DNA of 64,000 nt from Paenibacillus puerhi (GCF_009846885.1 NZ_WUWM01000004.1:124001-188000); one strand, 5' to 3'. Counted from the first letter of the stretch, positions 25,608-34,685 are shown. Made by a program: numbers and translations. Notes: generated by a model from the letters alone, not told the origin.

Positions 25608-27074
25608 CTACGAGTTGGATGGCGGCATATGAGCTGCTATATCGATACCCAAGCCTGCCGCTAGCCTGGAGCCGTATTCACGATCGGCACGGAAGAAGTT
25701 GTAGATGGCCCTGAGCTGGATATCGGGAGGCGTGGCCAGCAGGTCGCGGACCAGATTAGAGATCAGATGATCCCGCTCCACGTCCGAGAAGCTGCGGTAT
25801 TTCTCCCCTGCCTGCGTAAAATCGTCGGTTTTCCCTATGCGCTTCCTCTCGGCATTACCTTGCAAGGGAGCAGGCGTATCGCGGTAAGCGGCGTCCTCTC
25901 GGGGACTACCCGGAGAGCTGTTAGGCTCATAATTGAAGGTCGAAGCATCCTGCTTCATCGTCATCGCGCCGTCGCGTTGATGATTGCGTACGGGAGCATA
26001 CGGACAATTCACAGGGATTTGCAAATAGTTGGCGCCCAGACGGTACCGCTGCGTGTCCGGATACGAGAATAGACGCCCCTGCAGCAGCTTATCCTCCGAA
26101 GGCTCGATTCCCGGTACCAAGGCGCTTGGGGAGAAGGCCGCCTGCTCAACCTCAGCGAAAAAGTTGCCGGGATTGCGATTCAGCGTCATCGTGCCCACCT
26201 TGTGCAGCGGATAGAGCTCCTCCGGCCATACCTTGGTCGGATCGAGCGGGTCGAAGCCGTGGATATCCAGGTCCTCGACCGGCAGCAGCTGTACATGCAG
26301 CTCCCAAGCCGGGTACTGCCCCCGCTTGATGGATTCGCTCAGATCCCTCGTCGCATGGCTGAAGTCGCGGCCCTGAGTTTCCTGCGCATCCCGGACCGTG
26401 AAGTTTGCAACCCCCTGCTTCGTCTTCCAATGATACTTGACATAGGTCGTGCGGCCTTCCTCGTTGATCCACTTGAAGGCATGGACGCTGAAGCCGTCCA
26501 TCTGCCGGTAATTGGCCGGCGTCCCATTATCCGAGAACAGCCAGGTCAGCATATGCGTAGACTCGGGAGATAGCGTCATGAAATCCCAGTAGCGCGACGG
26601 TTCCTGCACATTCGTATCGGGGGCCGGCTTCAGCGAATGCACCATATCGGGAAATTTCATGGCATCCCGGATGAAGAAAACAGGCAGGTGATTGCCGACG
26701 ATGTCGTAATTGCCCTCTTGCGTATAAAACTTTACGGCGAATCCGCGAGGGTCTCGGGCCGTTTCCGGAGAACCGACGCCATGAATGACGGTGGAGAAAC
26801 GGACAAATACCGGGGTCTGACGTCCTTCTTCGGCAAACAGATGAGCCCTCGTAAAATCCTTCATGCTTCGCTCGGTTTCGAAAATACCATGTGCGCCTGC
26901 GCCCCGGGCGTGAACGACCCGCTCAGGTATGCGCTCCCGATCAAAATGCGCGATTTTCTCCAGTAAATGATAGTCCTCAAGCAAAGTCGGGCCGCGCTGA
27001 CCGGCTGTCCGCGAGTTCTGATTATCCCCTACAGGGGCTCCTTGATTAGTGGTAAGACGGTGCTGATTATTCAT
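25608..27074 (-). CDS. katA: Monofunctional haem catalase
   Basis: A clade 3 small-subunit catalase of 488 residues that splits hydrogen peroxide. The catalytic His55 lies in RIPERVVHARGAGAHG, the conserved Asn in the YDIVGNHLPVFF region, and the haem-ligand Tyr in the block FSYPDTQRYRLGANY. It lacks the extra C-terminal domain of large catalases. AAGGAG is nine bases before the ATG. It heads the block katA-perR-dps, and a palindrome lies in its leader at 27092-27110, so repression by a PerR-type protein and induction by peroxide are expected. Confidence 0.95.
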   Translation of the reverse strand: MNNQHRLTTNQGAPVGDNQNSRTAGQRGPTLLEDYHLLEKIAHFDRERIPERVVHARGAGAHGIFETERSMKDFTRAHLFAEEGRQTPVFVRFSTVIHGVGSPETARDPRGFAVKFYTQEGNYDIVGNHLPVFFIRDAMKFPDMVHSLKPAPDTNVQEPSRYWDFMTLSPESTHMLTWLFSDNGTPANYRQMDGFSVHAFKWINEEGRTTYVKYHWKTKQGVANFTVRDAQETQGRDFSHATRDLSESIKRGQYPAWELHVQLLPVEDLDIHGFDPLDPTKVWPEELYPLHKVGTMTLNRNPGNFFAEVEQAAFSPSALVPGIEPSEDKLLQGRLFSYPDTQRYRLGANYLQIPVNCPYAPVRNHQRDGAMTMKQDASTFNYEPNSSPGSPREDAAYRDTPAPLQGNAERKRIGKTDDFTQAGEKYRSFSDVERDHLISNLVRDLLATPPDIQLRAIYNFFRADREYGSRLAAGLGIDIAAHMPPSNS

Positions 27075-27091
27075 TCTTCATCGCTCCTTAT

Positions 27092-27110
27092 ATTTAGACT
27101 TGATCTAAAT
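27092..27110 (-). promoter_or_regulatory. Palindromic operator in the katA leader
   Basis: ATTTAGACTTGATCTAAAT is a seven-base inverted repeat around five bases, located about 20 bases before the katA ATG. A related sequence overlaps the promoter of the upstream Fur-family gene. Upstream on the minus strand TATACT may be the -10 box, which would place the operator just after the transcription start, a typical repressor position. Confidence 0.65.
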
Positions 27111-27212
27111 CTATAAGGTAAGTATACAGGCAAAATCCCGTTCGAACATGAACTCTGCATGAATATTGGATGAAGATATGATGAAGATGGGGTGAGGCGC
27201 GGAGGCCGACGA

Positions 27213-28091
27213 TTACTCGTCGGCCAGCCGGTACCCCACCCCGCGCACCGTAACAATATAACGAGGCGAAGCGGCGGGATCGCCGAGCTTCTTGCGCAGG
27301 CTTTTAACGTGAACGTCCACCACATTGCTGCCTCCGAAGTAGTGACTCCCCCAGACCCGATCCATAATGTCCTCGCGGGTAAGCACGCCGCCCTCGGCTT
27401 CCATGAGCAGAAGCAGCAGCTCGAACTCCGTCTTGGTGACTTCAATACGTCTGGAAGCTCGGGTAACCGTCATCCGCCTGGCATCTAGCGTCAGATCCTT
27501 GAAGGAGCGCACCGCATTCGCATGCCCAGGAGCGGCTCCGGCAGCGGGGTCTCTCTCCCAGACGGCTGACGCCGACGTCTCCCCGGACCGCGCGCTTCGC
27601 TCCAGCAGCTCCATCGCCCGGGCGACCGCCGCATCGAGAGGCCCTGGCCATACCAGCGTCTCCTGGCCATGCACGGCGAGCTCGGCAGCTTCCTTCTCCT
27701 GCACGAGCCACAGGAAGGCTGCCCGGCTGCTCGTATCCGCCGCGCTTGCGCGAAGCTCGGCAGACTCTCCCGCCGCATCGGCAGCCGCCGCGTCCAGAAT
27801 AATCAGCTCGACCGGCAGTCCGTTCATCACGGCCGGATCGAACCGGTGGAAGACAAGCACGTCGAGGCAGCGGGTGGAAAGCTCGCCTACCAGCCCGTGT
27901 ACCCTCTCCGGAAATGCGCTGATCACAGCTACCCGCTGCGTTTCACTGCAGTAAGCGCCGATCGCGGCTTCCGATTCCGGATCATGCCCGTCATACGACT
28001 TAGGTGCAGACCCGATGCTGGGCTGCTGCGGTTTAACCGGCTCGAATATCATCTTTCCGGTCGCTTGCTTCAATTGGTCCGTGGTCGGCAT
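27213..28091 (-). CDS. Winged-helix regulator with a receiver-like but degenerate N-terminus
   Basis: About 292 residues. The C-terminal 95 residues are a full OmpR-type DNA-binding domain (LDARRMTVTRASRRIEV, VWGSHYFGGSNVVDVHVKSLRKK, IVTVRGVGYRL). The N-terminal part has short strands VAVISAFPERV and VELIILDAAAAD that recall a receiver, but the acidic pocket, the phospho-Asp and the lysine are not recognisable. It is therefore unlikely to be phosphorylated. GAAGGAG sits eleven bases before the ATG at 28091, and the gene overlaps the end of the Fur-type gene by 22 bases, so the two are translated together. A role in peroxide or metal response is inferred from position only. Confidence 0.8.
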   Translation of the reverse strand: MPTTDQLKQATGKMIFEPVKPQQPSIGSAPKSYDGHDPESEAAIGAYCSETQRVAVISAFPERVHGLVGELSTRCLDVLVFHRFDPAVMNGLPVELIILDAAAADAAGESAELRASAADTSSRAAFLWLVQEKEAAELAVHGQETLVWPGPLDAAVARAMELLERSARSGETSASAVWERDPAAGAAPGHANAVRSFKDLTLDARRMTVTRASRRIEVTKTEFELLLLLMEAEGGVLTREDIMDRVWGSHYFGGSNVVDVHVKSLRKKLGDPAASPRYIVTVRGVGYRLADE

Positions 28092-28462
28092 GCTGCGCAC
28101 ACTCCTTCGAATACGACGTGAGAATGATCGACCCGGTAGCCGGTCTCCTGCTCGACTGCCAGTACCCATTCGGGCGGCGTATCGGCCATGACCTCGTCTA
28201 CTCGGCCGCACTGCTTGCACACAATATGATGATGGTCTTCCATGCGGGCATCATAGCGGCTCGCCGCCTCGCCAAGCTTCAGCTCGCGGATAAGTCCCAT
28301 TTCAGTTAAATATCGTAATGAATTATAAACGGTGCCATAGGCCAAATGATGACCGTTTTCCCGCAATCGCTCGATGACCTCAGCGGCAGTCGGATGGTTC
28401 TCGCTATGTGACACAATCTCATAGATCGCTTTGCGCTGCGGCGTCAGGTTTAGCTTGCTCAT
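28070..28462 (-). CDS. Fur-family regulator (PerR-like), first gene of its operon
   Basis: A compact 130-residue Fur-family repressor: winged helix with ENGHHLAYGTVYNSLRYLTEMGLI, metal-binding domain with His in SENHPTAAEV, Asp in SRYDAR, HHH in EDHHHIVC and zinc pairs CKQC and CAAC. The residues fit a PerR-like sensor better than Fur or Zur, but this is not decisive. AAGGGGG lies eight bases before the ATG. Its promoter at 28494-28522 carries a palindrome resembling the one at katA, which suggests self-repression and control of katA. Confidence 0.85.
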   Translation of the reverse strand: MSKLNLTPQRKAIYEIVSHSENHPTAAEVIERLRENGHHLAYGTVYNSLRYLTEMGLIRELKLGEAASRYDARMEDHHHIVCKQCGRVDEVMADTPPEWVLAVEQETGYRVDHSHVVFEGVCAACRPRTN

Positions 28463-28483
28463 GGACTGACCCCCTTGATTTGA

Positions 28484-28522
28484 ATTTAGATTAAGTATAA
28501 ATCTAATTCACAGGGAGGTCAA
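28484..28522 (-). promoter_or_regulatory. SigA promoter with overlapping operator for the Fur-family gene
   Basis: On the minus strand TTGACC (28517-28522) and TATACT (28494-28499) are exactly 17 bases apart. ATTTAGATTAAGTATAAAT (28484-28502) matches the katA palindrome at 14 of 19 positions and overlaps the -10 box; TTAGATT and AATCTAA flank it as a second inverted repeat. Confidence 0.8.
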
Positions 28523-28606
28523 GGACTCCCTAGTAGAACGTTCCCGAAGTAACGTTACTTGTCCCCCATACCTGCATGGGTATCGGGCTCGGCTAACGGA
28601 GATAAC

Positions 28607-28894
28607 GAGGCTGTCGATTCATTGTGGACGGCAGCGCAGTTAAGTAAAGGCTGAACGTAACGGACACCACAGTCGCTATTTCACAAAAATGGGGCCTGTT
28701 CAAATTGTAACGGACACAGACGACCTTACTTACGTCAAAACCGCATAGAATGGGCGGAAATGCACCAAATAGCGTCATCTGAGTCCGTTTGATTTTCAAT
28801 ATCGCGAAAACGCTGCAAATAGAGACTCTGAGTGAGGTCCGTTAGCGAAAGCAGTACGTTTCAACTCAGTTACTCACAATGAATCGACAGCCTC
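28607..28894. repeat. Intergenic element bounded by a 20-bp perfect inverted repeat
   Basis: GAGGCTGTCGATTCATTGTG (28607-28626) recurs inverted at 28875-28894. The 250 bases between are rich in GTAACGGAC, ACGTCCGTT-like and AATAGCG words that repeat about every 70 bases in alternating orientation. No convincing gene lies in 28463-29128. Similar words reappear at 51231-51395. It looks like a non-coding, MITE-like or structured intergenic repeat. Confidence 0.6.
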
Positions 28895-29128
28895 ATAACT
28901 GCTCTTAGCGGTCTCAAACGCCCGGAATCCCAAGAAATTGTCGCTCTTAAGGTCCAATAGGTCCCTTACATTCGTATCCGTGTCATTCCCAGCCGCTAAC
29001 GATTCAACATGTCCGTTAACCGTAACTCCGCGCCGCTCCTACGTTGCTCCATTATTACAGGACTTTCAGATCGCTCTGCTATCCAGCTTGCCAACAAAGC
29101 GGGCCTTTCCGCCGCCGAATCTGCCGCC

Positions 29129-29824
29129 TTATTCTTCCGTGACCTCCAGCTTAAGCGCAGAGGTTCGCCCCGGGTACGACGCGGCTACCATCCCGTTGTG
29201 CCACAGGCTGACACGCTGGCCGACCCGCAGCTCCGCCCACTCCATCGTCCGGCCGGACTTCTCGCCTACTACCCGTCCATCCTCCTCCAGGCGTGCCCAG
29301 ATCGCCATAGGCATAGGGTTGCCTGTTGTCAGGGTCTGATGCTCATCCACGATCAGTACCCGCTTGGCCTGCTCGTCGATTTCCGTAATCTTGCCCGTGA
29401 GCGACGGCTTGCCGCAGCAACCAAAGACGATGATCTCCAGCGGAAACGGTTCTCCAGCTGCCTCATATAACGCGGACCTCACCGCCTGCAGCTCCTCCTC
29501 CGTGAACGGCCGTTCGAAATCGCCAAATCGCCGAACCTTTATCTCGATTCGATCAGCTGACTGCCCAGCGCTCATCAGCACCACGCCGTGGGTTTCCTTG
29601 TAAGCCTCGACAGCCTCTTCGGTTACCGACTGCATCGCGCGGGTCAACCGGGCGTCCGGCTGGGCCGTCCTTGGACCCGGCCACTTTCTTACCGCAGACT
29701 TCTGCTGTTCCTCCGGCTGGATCGTCGTGGCGGGCGTCCCACCCTCTTCCCGGCCGTTCTCCTCCGCCTGCCAGCCGGCCAGCCATACTCCCGCTGCAAG
29801 CAGCAGCTTGAACCATGGACTCAT
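29129..29824 (-). CDS. Exported or membrane-anchored protein of unknown function
   Basis: A 231-residue protein with an N-terminal hydrophobic stretch (LLLAAGVWLAGW) that could be a signal peptide; it has no lipobox Cys. A middle region TEEAVEAYKETHGVVLMSAGQSADRI is followed by a C-terminal part (GKITEIDEQAKRVLIVD to LKLEVTEE) with the short beta-strand pattern of a DUF3221-like small barrel. A CC pair lies in IVFGCCGKP. Function unknown. GAGGAGG sits eight bases before the ATG at 29824. Confidence 0.6.
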   Translation of the reverse strand: MSPWFKLLLAAGVWLAGWQAEENGREEGGTPATTIQPEEQQKSAVRKWPGPRTAQPDARLTRAMQSVTEEAVEAYKETHGVVLMSAGQSADRIEIKVRRFGDFERPFTEEELQAVRSALYEAAGEPFPLEIIVFGCCGKPSLTGKITEIDEQAKRVLIVDEHQTLTTGNPMPMAIWARLEEDGRVVGEKSGRTMEWAELRVGQRVSLWHNGMVAASYPGRTSALKLEVTEE

Positions 29825-30309
29825 TCCTGTTTCCTCCTCTGTCCGTTCGGTAACGACACCTGCTAAGCGGACTCATTTCCCCTATCCGTGAGAGTCCGCA
29901 TGATCTACCCGGTTCCCTCTGGCTGCTACCCTTCAGACGCTCCCCGGCCTGTACAGGTTGCACGACGGAAAGCTTGCCTTCTGGTCTTGTCTTTTCAGCC
30001 ATCTTTCAGATTCCGCTCAGCAGGGGTTCAGTTGTTTCGAGTATAATGAACTCAGGAAGAAAGACTATATCAGTTGAACTTAAGAATCGTATTCGTGTTC
30101 ATGTTAGTAGACAGTCTCAGTCCTCACTCCAGGCCGGAAACATGCCAAAGTACAGTTTTTTTACATAAATTTCTTTTCGGAGGGGAAACGTCAGCAAGCA
30201 TGCAGGAATGTCATGCGAGATTTCCCTGAACAATGCAGGTCTATAAGTACATGATAGATTTCACCGATGAAGATCTAGCCAAATGTTACCATCTGAAAGG
30301 ACGAAGACC
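29825..30309. other. Intergenic region, 485 bases
   Basis: No convincing gene is seen. A T-rich patch at 30155-30175 and the ribosome binding site GAAAGGACG before 30310 are the only signals noted. A promoter for the following two-component system is expected here but I could not fix its hexamers. Confidence 0.4.
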
Positions 30310-31002
30310 ATGAATATCAAATCGGTAAAAGGCATCCGTCTGCTTCTGGTCGACGATGAACCGAATATTTTGCAATTTTTGGAGCTGGGGCTGGTCAGCG
30401 AAGGCTTCCAGGTGAAAACGGCGCCGGATGGCCTGAGCGCCATCAATGCCGCGCGCGAGTTCGAGCCGCATATTGCCATTCTTGACGTCATGATGCCTGG
30501 CATGGACGGCTTCGAAGTGTGCCGGATGCTCAAGAAATCCGGACTGCCCATCTCCGTCATCATGCTGACGGCCAAGGACGATGTCGATGACCGCGTCAAA
30601 GGCTTGAAGCTGGGCGCGGATGATTATATGGCCAAGCCGTTCAGCTTCGATGAGCTGCTCGCCCGGATTCATGCCCGATTGCGCAATCAGTTTCCCCATC
30701 TGCTGGAGGAAGTGATTCACGGGCCGTTCCGGCTCGATGACCGCCGTAAGGAAATCAGCTATGAGGGGCGCATTTTGGAGCTATCCCCCACCGAGTACGA
30801 GCTGCTCACTTACCTGGTCCATAATCACGGCATCGTGCTCAGTAAAGCGCTGATCCTGGACAAGGTCTGGGGTTATGATTTCGCCGGGGAAGAAAATATT
30901 GTAGAGGTGTACATCCGCTCCCTGCGCGATAAACTGCAGGACCGGGAGCACCGTCTGATCCGTACCGTGCGCGGCGCGGGCTACCGCGTCGATCTGCCGT
31001 GA
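30310..31002 (+). CDS. OmpR-family response regulator
   Basis: A 230-residue regulator with intact receiver (VDDEPN, phospho-acceptor Asp59 in IAILDVMMPGMDG, Lys109 in DYMAKPFSFDE) and winged-helix output (SYEGRILELSPTEYELL to RTVRGAGYRVDLP). GAAAGGAC lies close before the ATG. Its stop overlaps the GTG of the kinase gene by four bases, so the pair is translationally coupled. The target genes are unknown; the CAP-domain gene downstream is one candidate. Confidence 0.92.
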   Translation: MNIKSVKGIRLLLVDDEPNILQFLELGLVSEGFQVKTAPDGLSAINAAREFEPHIAILDVMMPGMDGFEVCRMLKKSGLPISVIMLTAKDDVDDRVKGLKLGADDYMAKPFSFDELLARIHARLRNQFPHLLEEVIHGPFRLDDRRKEISYEGRILELSPTEYELLTYLVHNHGIVLSKALILDKVWGYDFAGEENIVEVYIRSLRDKLQDREHRLIRTVRGAGYRVDLP

Positions 31003-32636
31003 GCGGGCGGATATCCGACCGCTGGAGACGGGTGTTCCCGGCCGGCTCGCTGCGCCTCCAGCTGCTGGCGCGTTCGCTTCTGATCCTGGCGGCGCTGCTC
31101 GCTCTGATCGGCGCGCTGCAATATGTGCTGATGAGCGATGCGATCTACCGGAACAAGGCCGAAAGCATGCGCAGCCAGCTGCAGACGCTGCCGCCGGACG
31201 TTTGGCTGGACCGCAGCGGGGCGGTAGAGGAAGAACGTTCCGCGGGAAACGCGGCTAAGCCTTCGGCTGCCAGCGGCGCGAACAGTGCGCGCGGCCCTGG
31301 CAGCTCGGCGCAAGCGCCAGGCAGCGACGGGCAGGCGTCCGGCAGTAACGGGCAGGCGCCCGGCGCGGACATTAGGCCGCCTGCCAATGAGCTGAGGCCG
31401 TCGGCCGGCGCGAGCTTCCGAGGCAGGCCCACGTTTTTTCTACCGGAAGGCGTTCTCAGCTATATCGATGCCGTAGGCCATGTTACCGATCTCCCGGGCT
31501 GGGATGAGGAGCAGGCCAAGGTCGTCCCCCATCTGACACGGGAAGCCTATATGCAGATGCTGAACGAGGATCGCAGGGATTGGTCCTACCAGGTAATGAA
31601 GGCGGCGGACGGCACGGAACAGCTCGTCGTGATCGCCCGCTCGGACCTTAGAAACCGCAAGGCTCTGCTGCAGCTCAGTGTAAATACGAAGCCGCTGCAG
31701 GAGGTGCTGCTGCGTCAGCTGCTCATTTTCCTGACCGTATCCTGCGTGGCCTTGGTCGCGGGCCTGCTAACCTTTCTGCCCGTTCTGCGCAGAACCCTCG
31801 TTCCGCTGTCCAATGCGGTGGACACGGTCCAGCAGATCGATGCCGGCAACCTGGCCATCCGTATGCCGGAGCAGCAGGGGCAGATCGAGATCGATCGGCT
31901 GGCAAGCTCCTTCAACAGCATGCTGGAGCGGCTGCAAAGCTCGTTCGAGACCGAGCGGGAAGCCAGGGAACAGATGCGGCGCTTCGTCGCCGACGCCTCC
32001 CATGAGCTACGGACTCCGCTTACGTCGATTCACGGCTTCCTGGAGGTGCTGCTCCGCGGCGCAGCCGACCAGCCGGACAAGCTGTACAACGCCCTGAACA
32101 GCATGCACAGCGAGTCGAAGCGGATCAATAAGCTCGTCTCCGACCTGCTCCTGCTGGCCAAGCTGGACCGTGCCCCGTTGATTCAACTGGAAGACGGTGC
32201 ATTGTCCGACGTGATTAGAGAGATGGAGCCTCAGCTGCGGCTGCTTGCCGGGAGCCGCGCTCTCCGTCTGGAGACGGCTACCGGCGGCCGCTGCCGGTTC
32301 GAACCGGACAAGATCAAGCAGGTCATTCTGAATCTCTTTCATAACGCTGTTCAGCATACCGATGCGCAGAGCGGGGTGATTACAATCTCGCTGCATGATG
32401 GACCGGATCATGTTCACTTATCGGTCCGTGACAATGGCCCCGGGATGGAGCCCGACCGGCTTCCCCATATCTTCGAGCGCTTCTACCGCGTCGACTCCTC
32501 GCGAACCCGGATGAATGGCGGCGCAGGGCTCGGCCTGTCAATCTCCCAGACGATCATCGAAGCCCATGGAGGCCGAATCGAGGTCGAGAGCGAGGTTGGC
32601 AGAGGAAGCTGTTTCCGGATCTCGCTTCCCCGCTAG
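30999..32636 (+). CDS. Sensor histidine kinase with long extracellular linker
   Basis: A 545-residue membrane kinase. TM1 is about 20-45 and TM2 about 245-268. The extracellular part contains a low-complexity Gly/Ala/Ser/Gln stretch with loose repeats such as GSDGQASGSNGQAPG (about 85-130), then a folded sensor piece (FFLPEGVLSYID to LVVIARSDL). HAMP follows, then His335 in DASHELRTPLTSIHGF and the ATPase boxes NLFHNAVQH, DNGPGM and GAGLGLSIS. The start is GTG overlapping the regulator's stop. The signal is unknown. Confidence 0.9.
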   Translation: MSGRISDRWRRVFPAGSLRLQLLARSLLILAALLALIGALQYVLMSDAIYRNKAESMRSQLQTLPPDVWLDRSGAVEEERSAGNAAKPSAASGANSARGPGSSAQAPGSDGQASGSNGQAPGADIRPPANELRPSAGASFRGRPTFFLPEGVLSYIDAVGHVTDLPGWDEEQAKVVPHLTREAYMQMLNEDRRDWSYQVMKAADGTEQLVVIARSDLRNRKALLQLSVNTKPLQEVLLRQLLIFLTVSCVALVAGLLTFLPVLRRTLVPLSNAVDTVQQIDAGNLAIRMPEQQGQIEIDRLASSFNSMLERLQSSFETEREAREQMRRFVADASHELRTPLTSIHGFLEVLLRGAADQPDKLYNALNSMHSESKRINKLVSDLLLLAKLDRAPLIQLEDGALSDVIREMEPQLRLLAGSRALRLETATGGRCRFEPDKIKQVILNLFHNAVQHTDAQSGVITISLHDGPDHVHLSVRDNGPGMEPDRLPHIFERFYRVDSSRTRMNGGAGLGLSISQTIIEAHGGRIEVESEVGRGSCFRISLPR

Positions 32637-32684
32637 CGGGCAGCACTGGCGGACAGCAGCCTCCCTATGCCCGGACCCCCTGAC

Positions 32685-32718
32685 GAAGAAGCCGATCCCG
32701 CAGCGGAGCGGCTTCTTC
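32685..32718 (+). terminator. Hairpin after the two-component system
   Basis: GAAGAAGCCG (32685-32694) pairs perfectly with CGGCTTCTTC (32709-32718). The downstream T run is weak, so termination is probable but not certain. Confidence 0.55.
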
Positions 32719-32903
32719 ACGCTGAGCGGCAGCTCTCCTCGCCTGCCTCGGTCCATAGAGCCATGGAATCCCTAGTGAAATATGTATTATAATGCAAGAA
32801 GCGGCTTTTCTAGCTCCTAAGCTGCTTGGCCGCTGCCTGGTCTATCCTTCTTCGCGCGGGAAGACCATGCCTATGATTAGCATTTTGCAACCGGAGGTGC
32901 CCT

Positions 32904-34538
32904 ATGAAACGTTTCTTGCTAGCGTTCCGACTCATCTTGACGATCGTTGTTGCCTTGACTGGCTTCAGTCTGGCCCCGCTTCCCCAAGCCAAGGCGGAAT
33001 CCTTCTACTACACGGCCTACCCGCAAGGAACGGTCGGCATTCTTAAACCCAAGATCGGGTTCCAGATTACGCAATCCTCCATCGCCTCAGTCAGCCATAT
33101 TGCGCTCAAGCTGGACGGCCAGCGGGTAACAGGTCAATACGATGCCGCTTCCATGACCTATACGTACCAGCCTGAACAGCCTCTCGCCAAGGGCGCGCAT
33201 ACCGTCGCCGTCTCGGTCGAATTCGCCGGCTACGAGCCGATCGAGCAGGAGTGGAGCTTCACCGTCTCTTCCCTGTCCGTCACGGAGCCTCCGACCTCTT
33301 ACTCGGACAAGCAGCGAGAGATGGTCCGCGCTATCAACGATTACCGGCTCCTGTACGGCTTGCCTTCCTTGCAGATCAACCCCAATCTGACGATGGCGGC
33401 CAAGATGCATGCCGAATATTTGCAGACCAATAACATCGACACGACTCAAGTATCGATGCACGTGCAAACCAAGTCGCTTCCCGGGTATATCGGCGAGAAG
33501 CCCGGCGAACGAGCGCTCTACGCAGGCTACTACGACCATGTAGCCGAGGACGTATCCTACCATGCGGGAACGCATATCGGGTCCGTAGATAGTTTATTCG
33601 ACGCGCCATACCACCGTCTTCCCTTCCTGCTGCCCAGCGCCAAGGACATCGGGGTAGCGGTCGTTGGACCTTTCGTCGTACTGGAGTTCGGCTTCCAGGA
33701 ACAGGACCAGCAGCAGCTTGTGGTCACCCCTGCTCCGGGTGAAAAATACGTTCCTGTGGCCTTTAACGGACATGAGGACCCGGATCCGATACGTATGCAT
33801 CAAGGCGCAGCCTATCCTGTCGGCTATCCGATCGTCGCTCACATCAGCGGCTCCAACACCGAGGAGGTCAAGCTGGTCGAGGCGCGGCTGACCGATGCGA
33901 AGGGCCATGCCGTGGAGCTTCTGCAAAATACGCCGAAGAACGACGAGCATTTGATTCAGGAAGTCATCCTTACCCCGGCCAAGCCTCTTCTGCCGGACGC
34001 ATCGTATACGGCTTATGTGAAGATGACAGCTTCGCATAACGGCTCCATCCAGACGTTCGAGAAAACGTGGCAGTTCCAGACCGAACCGGCCGAAACGGTG
34101 GGCAAGTCGAAGCTCCACGCGGATGCAGCCGCCTATAAGAAGCTAACCGAGCAGAAAAGCGAAGCCGCGCATGTCGTCAGCTTCAGCTTGAATGACACCA
34201 GTTACACCCTGGACGGGGTGCAGCTCGACATGAAGCTCGCTCCTCTCGTGATCGATGGCTCCTCCTATCTGTGGGTTCGGGATCTGGCCGCCGCTTTGGG
34301 CGCCCAGATTGAGTGGAATGAAGCCCAGAAGGCCGCCATCTATACGAAGGACGGCCGGACGATCAGCTTCTTTACGACGCGCCCGACCTACGCCTTGGAC
34401 GGCGTGGAGGCCTCTACGGATGTGCCTGCCAAGCTGGTGAACGAGAACACCATGATTCCCGTACGTCTGCTTTCCGAGGTGCTGGGCGCCAAGGTGGAAT
34501 ACATCCCCGAGGACCACAGCGTCAGCATTACGTATTAA
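32904..34538 (+). CDS. Secreted CAP-domain protein with copper-amine-oxidase-like C-terminal domain
   Basis: An exported protein of 544 residues. Residues 1-32 are a signal peptide ending near QAKAES. An immunoglobulin-like region follows (about 40-120), then a CAP/SCP domain (about 130-275, starting REMVRAINDYRLLYGLPSL with AAKMHAEYL and a later DIGVAVVGPFVVLEF), another beta-rich domain (about 285-400) and a stalk-type copper amine oxidase N-terminal domain (about 425-544, with PLVIDGSSYLWVRDLAAALGA and MIPVRLLSEVLGAKVE), which in Paenibacillus secreted proteins probably binds the wall. CAP proteins in Bacillus act at the cell surface or in the spore coat; the activity here is unknown. CGGAGG lies before the ATG. 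Confidence 0.85.
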   Translation: MKRFLLAFRLILTIVVALTGFSLAPLPQAKAESFYYTAYPQGTVGILKPKIGFQITQSSIASVSHIALKLDGQRVTGQYDAASMTYTYQPEQPLAKGAHTVAVSVEFAGYEPIEQEWSFTVSSLSVTEPPTSYSDKQREMVRAINDYRLLYGLPSLQINPNLTMAAKMHAEYLQTNNIDTTQVSMHVQTKSLPGYIGEKPGERALYAGYYDHVAEDVSYHAGTHIGSVDSLFDAPYHRLPFLLPSAKDIGVAVVGPFVVLEFGFQEQDQQQLVVTPAPGEKYVPVAFNGHEDPDPIRMHQGAAYPVGYPIVAHISGSNTEEVKLVEARLTDAKGHAVELLQNTPKNDEHLIQEVILTPAKPLLPDASYTAYVKMTASHNGSIQTFEKTWQFQTEPAETVGKSKLHADAAAYKKLTEQKSEAAHVVSFSLNDTSYTLDGVQLDMKLAPLVIDGSSYLWVRDLAAALGAQIEWNEAQKAAIYTKDGRTISFFTTRPTYALDGVEASTDVPAKLVNENTMIPVRLLSEVLGAKVEYIPEDHSVSITY

Positions 34539-34567
34539 GCCTGCCATCATTCATAGCCTGGGAATTA

Positions 34568-34602
34568 AAAGAACAGTCCAGAAACGTCCGGACTGTTCTT
34601 CT
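34568..34602. terminator. Bidirectional terminator between the CAP and Gfo/Idh/MocA genes
   Basis: AAGAACAGTCC (34569-34579) pairs with GGACTGTTCTT (34590-34600) with A-rich and T-rich flanks. The two genes converge here. Confidence 0.8.
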
Positions 34603-34685
34603 CCATTTACGTGCTTATGTTCGATTACGGCAGGACTGGATCCAAACGCCTGCAGCTCTCCTGGGCAAGCCTCAGCACCCCCAGC

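Noticed and set aside
28593-28799. 68-codon frame inside the inverted-repeat element
   Set aside because: No ribosome binding site and it runs across repeat words; better explained as non-coding.
29553-30002. 149-codon minus-strand frame overlapping the exported-protein gene
   Set aside because: It shares 270 bases with the better-supported gene in another frame and has no recognisable domain.
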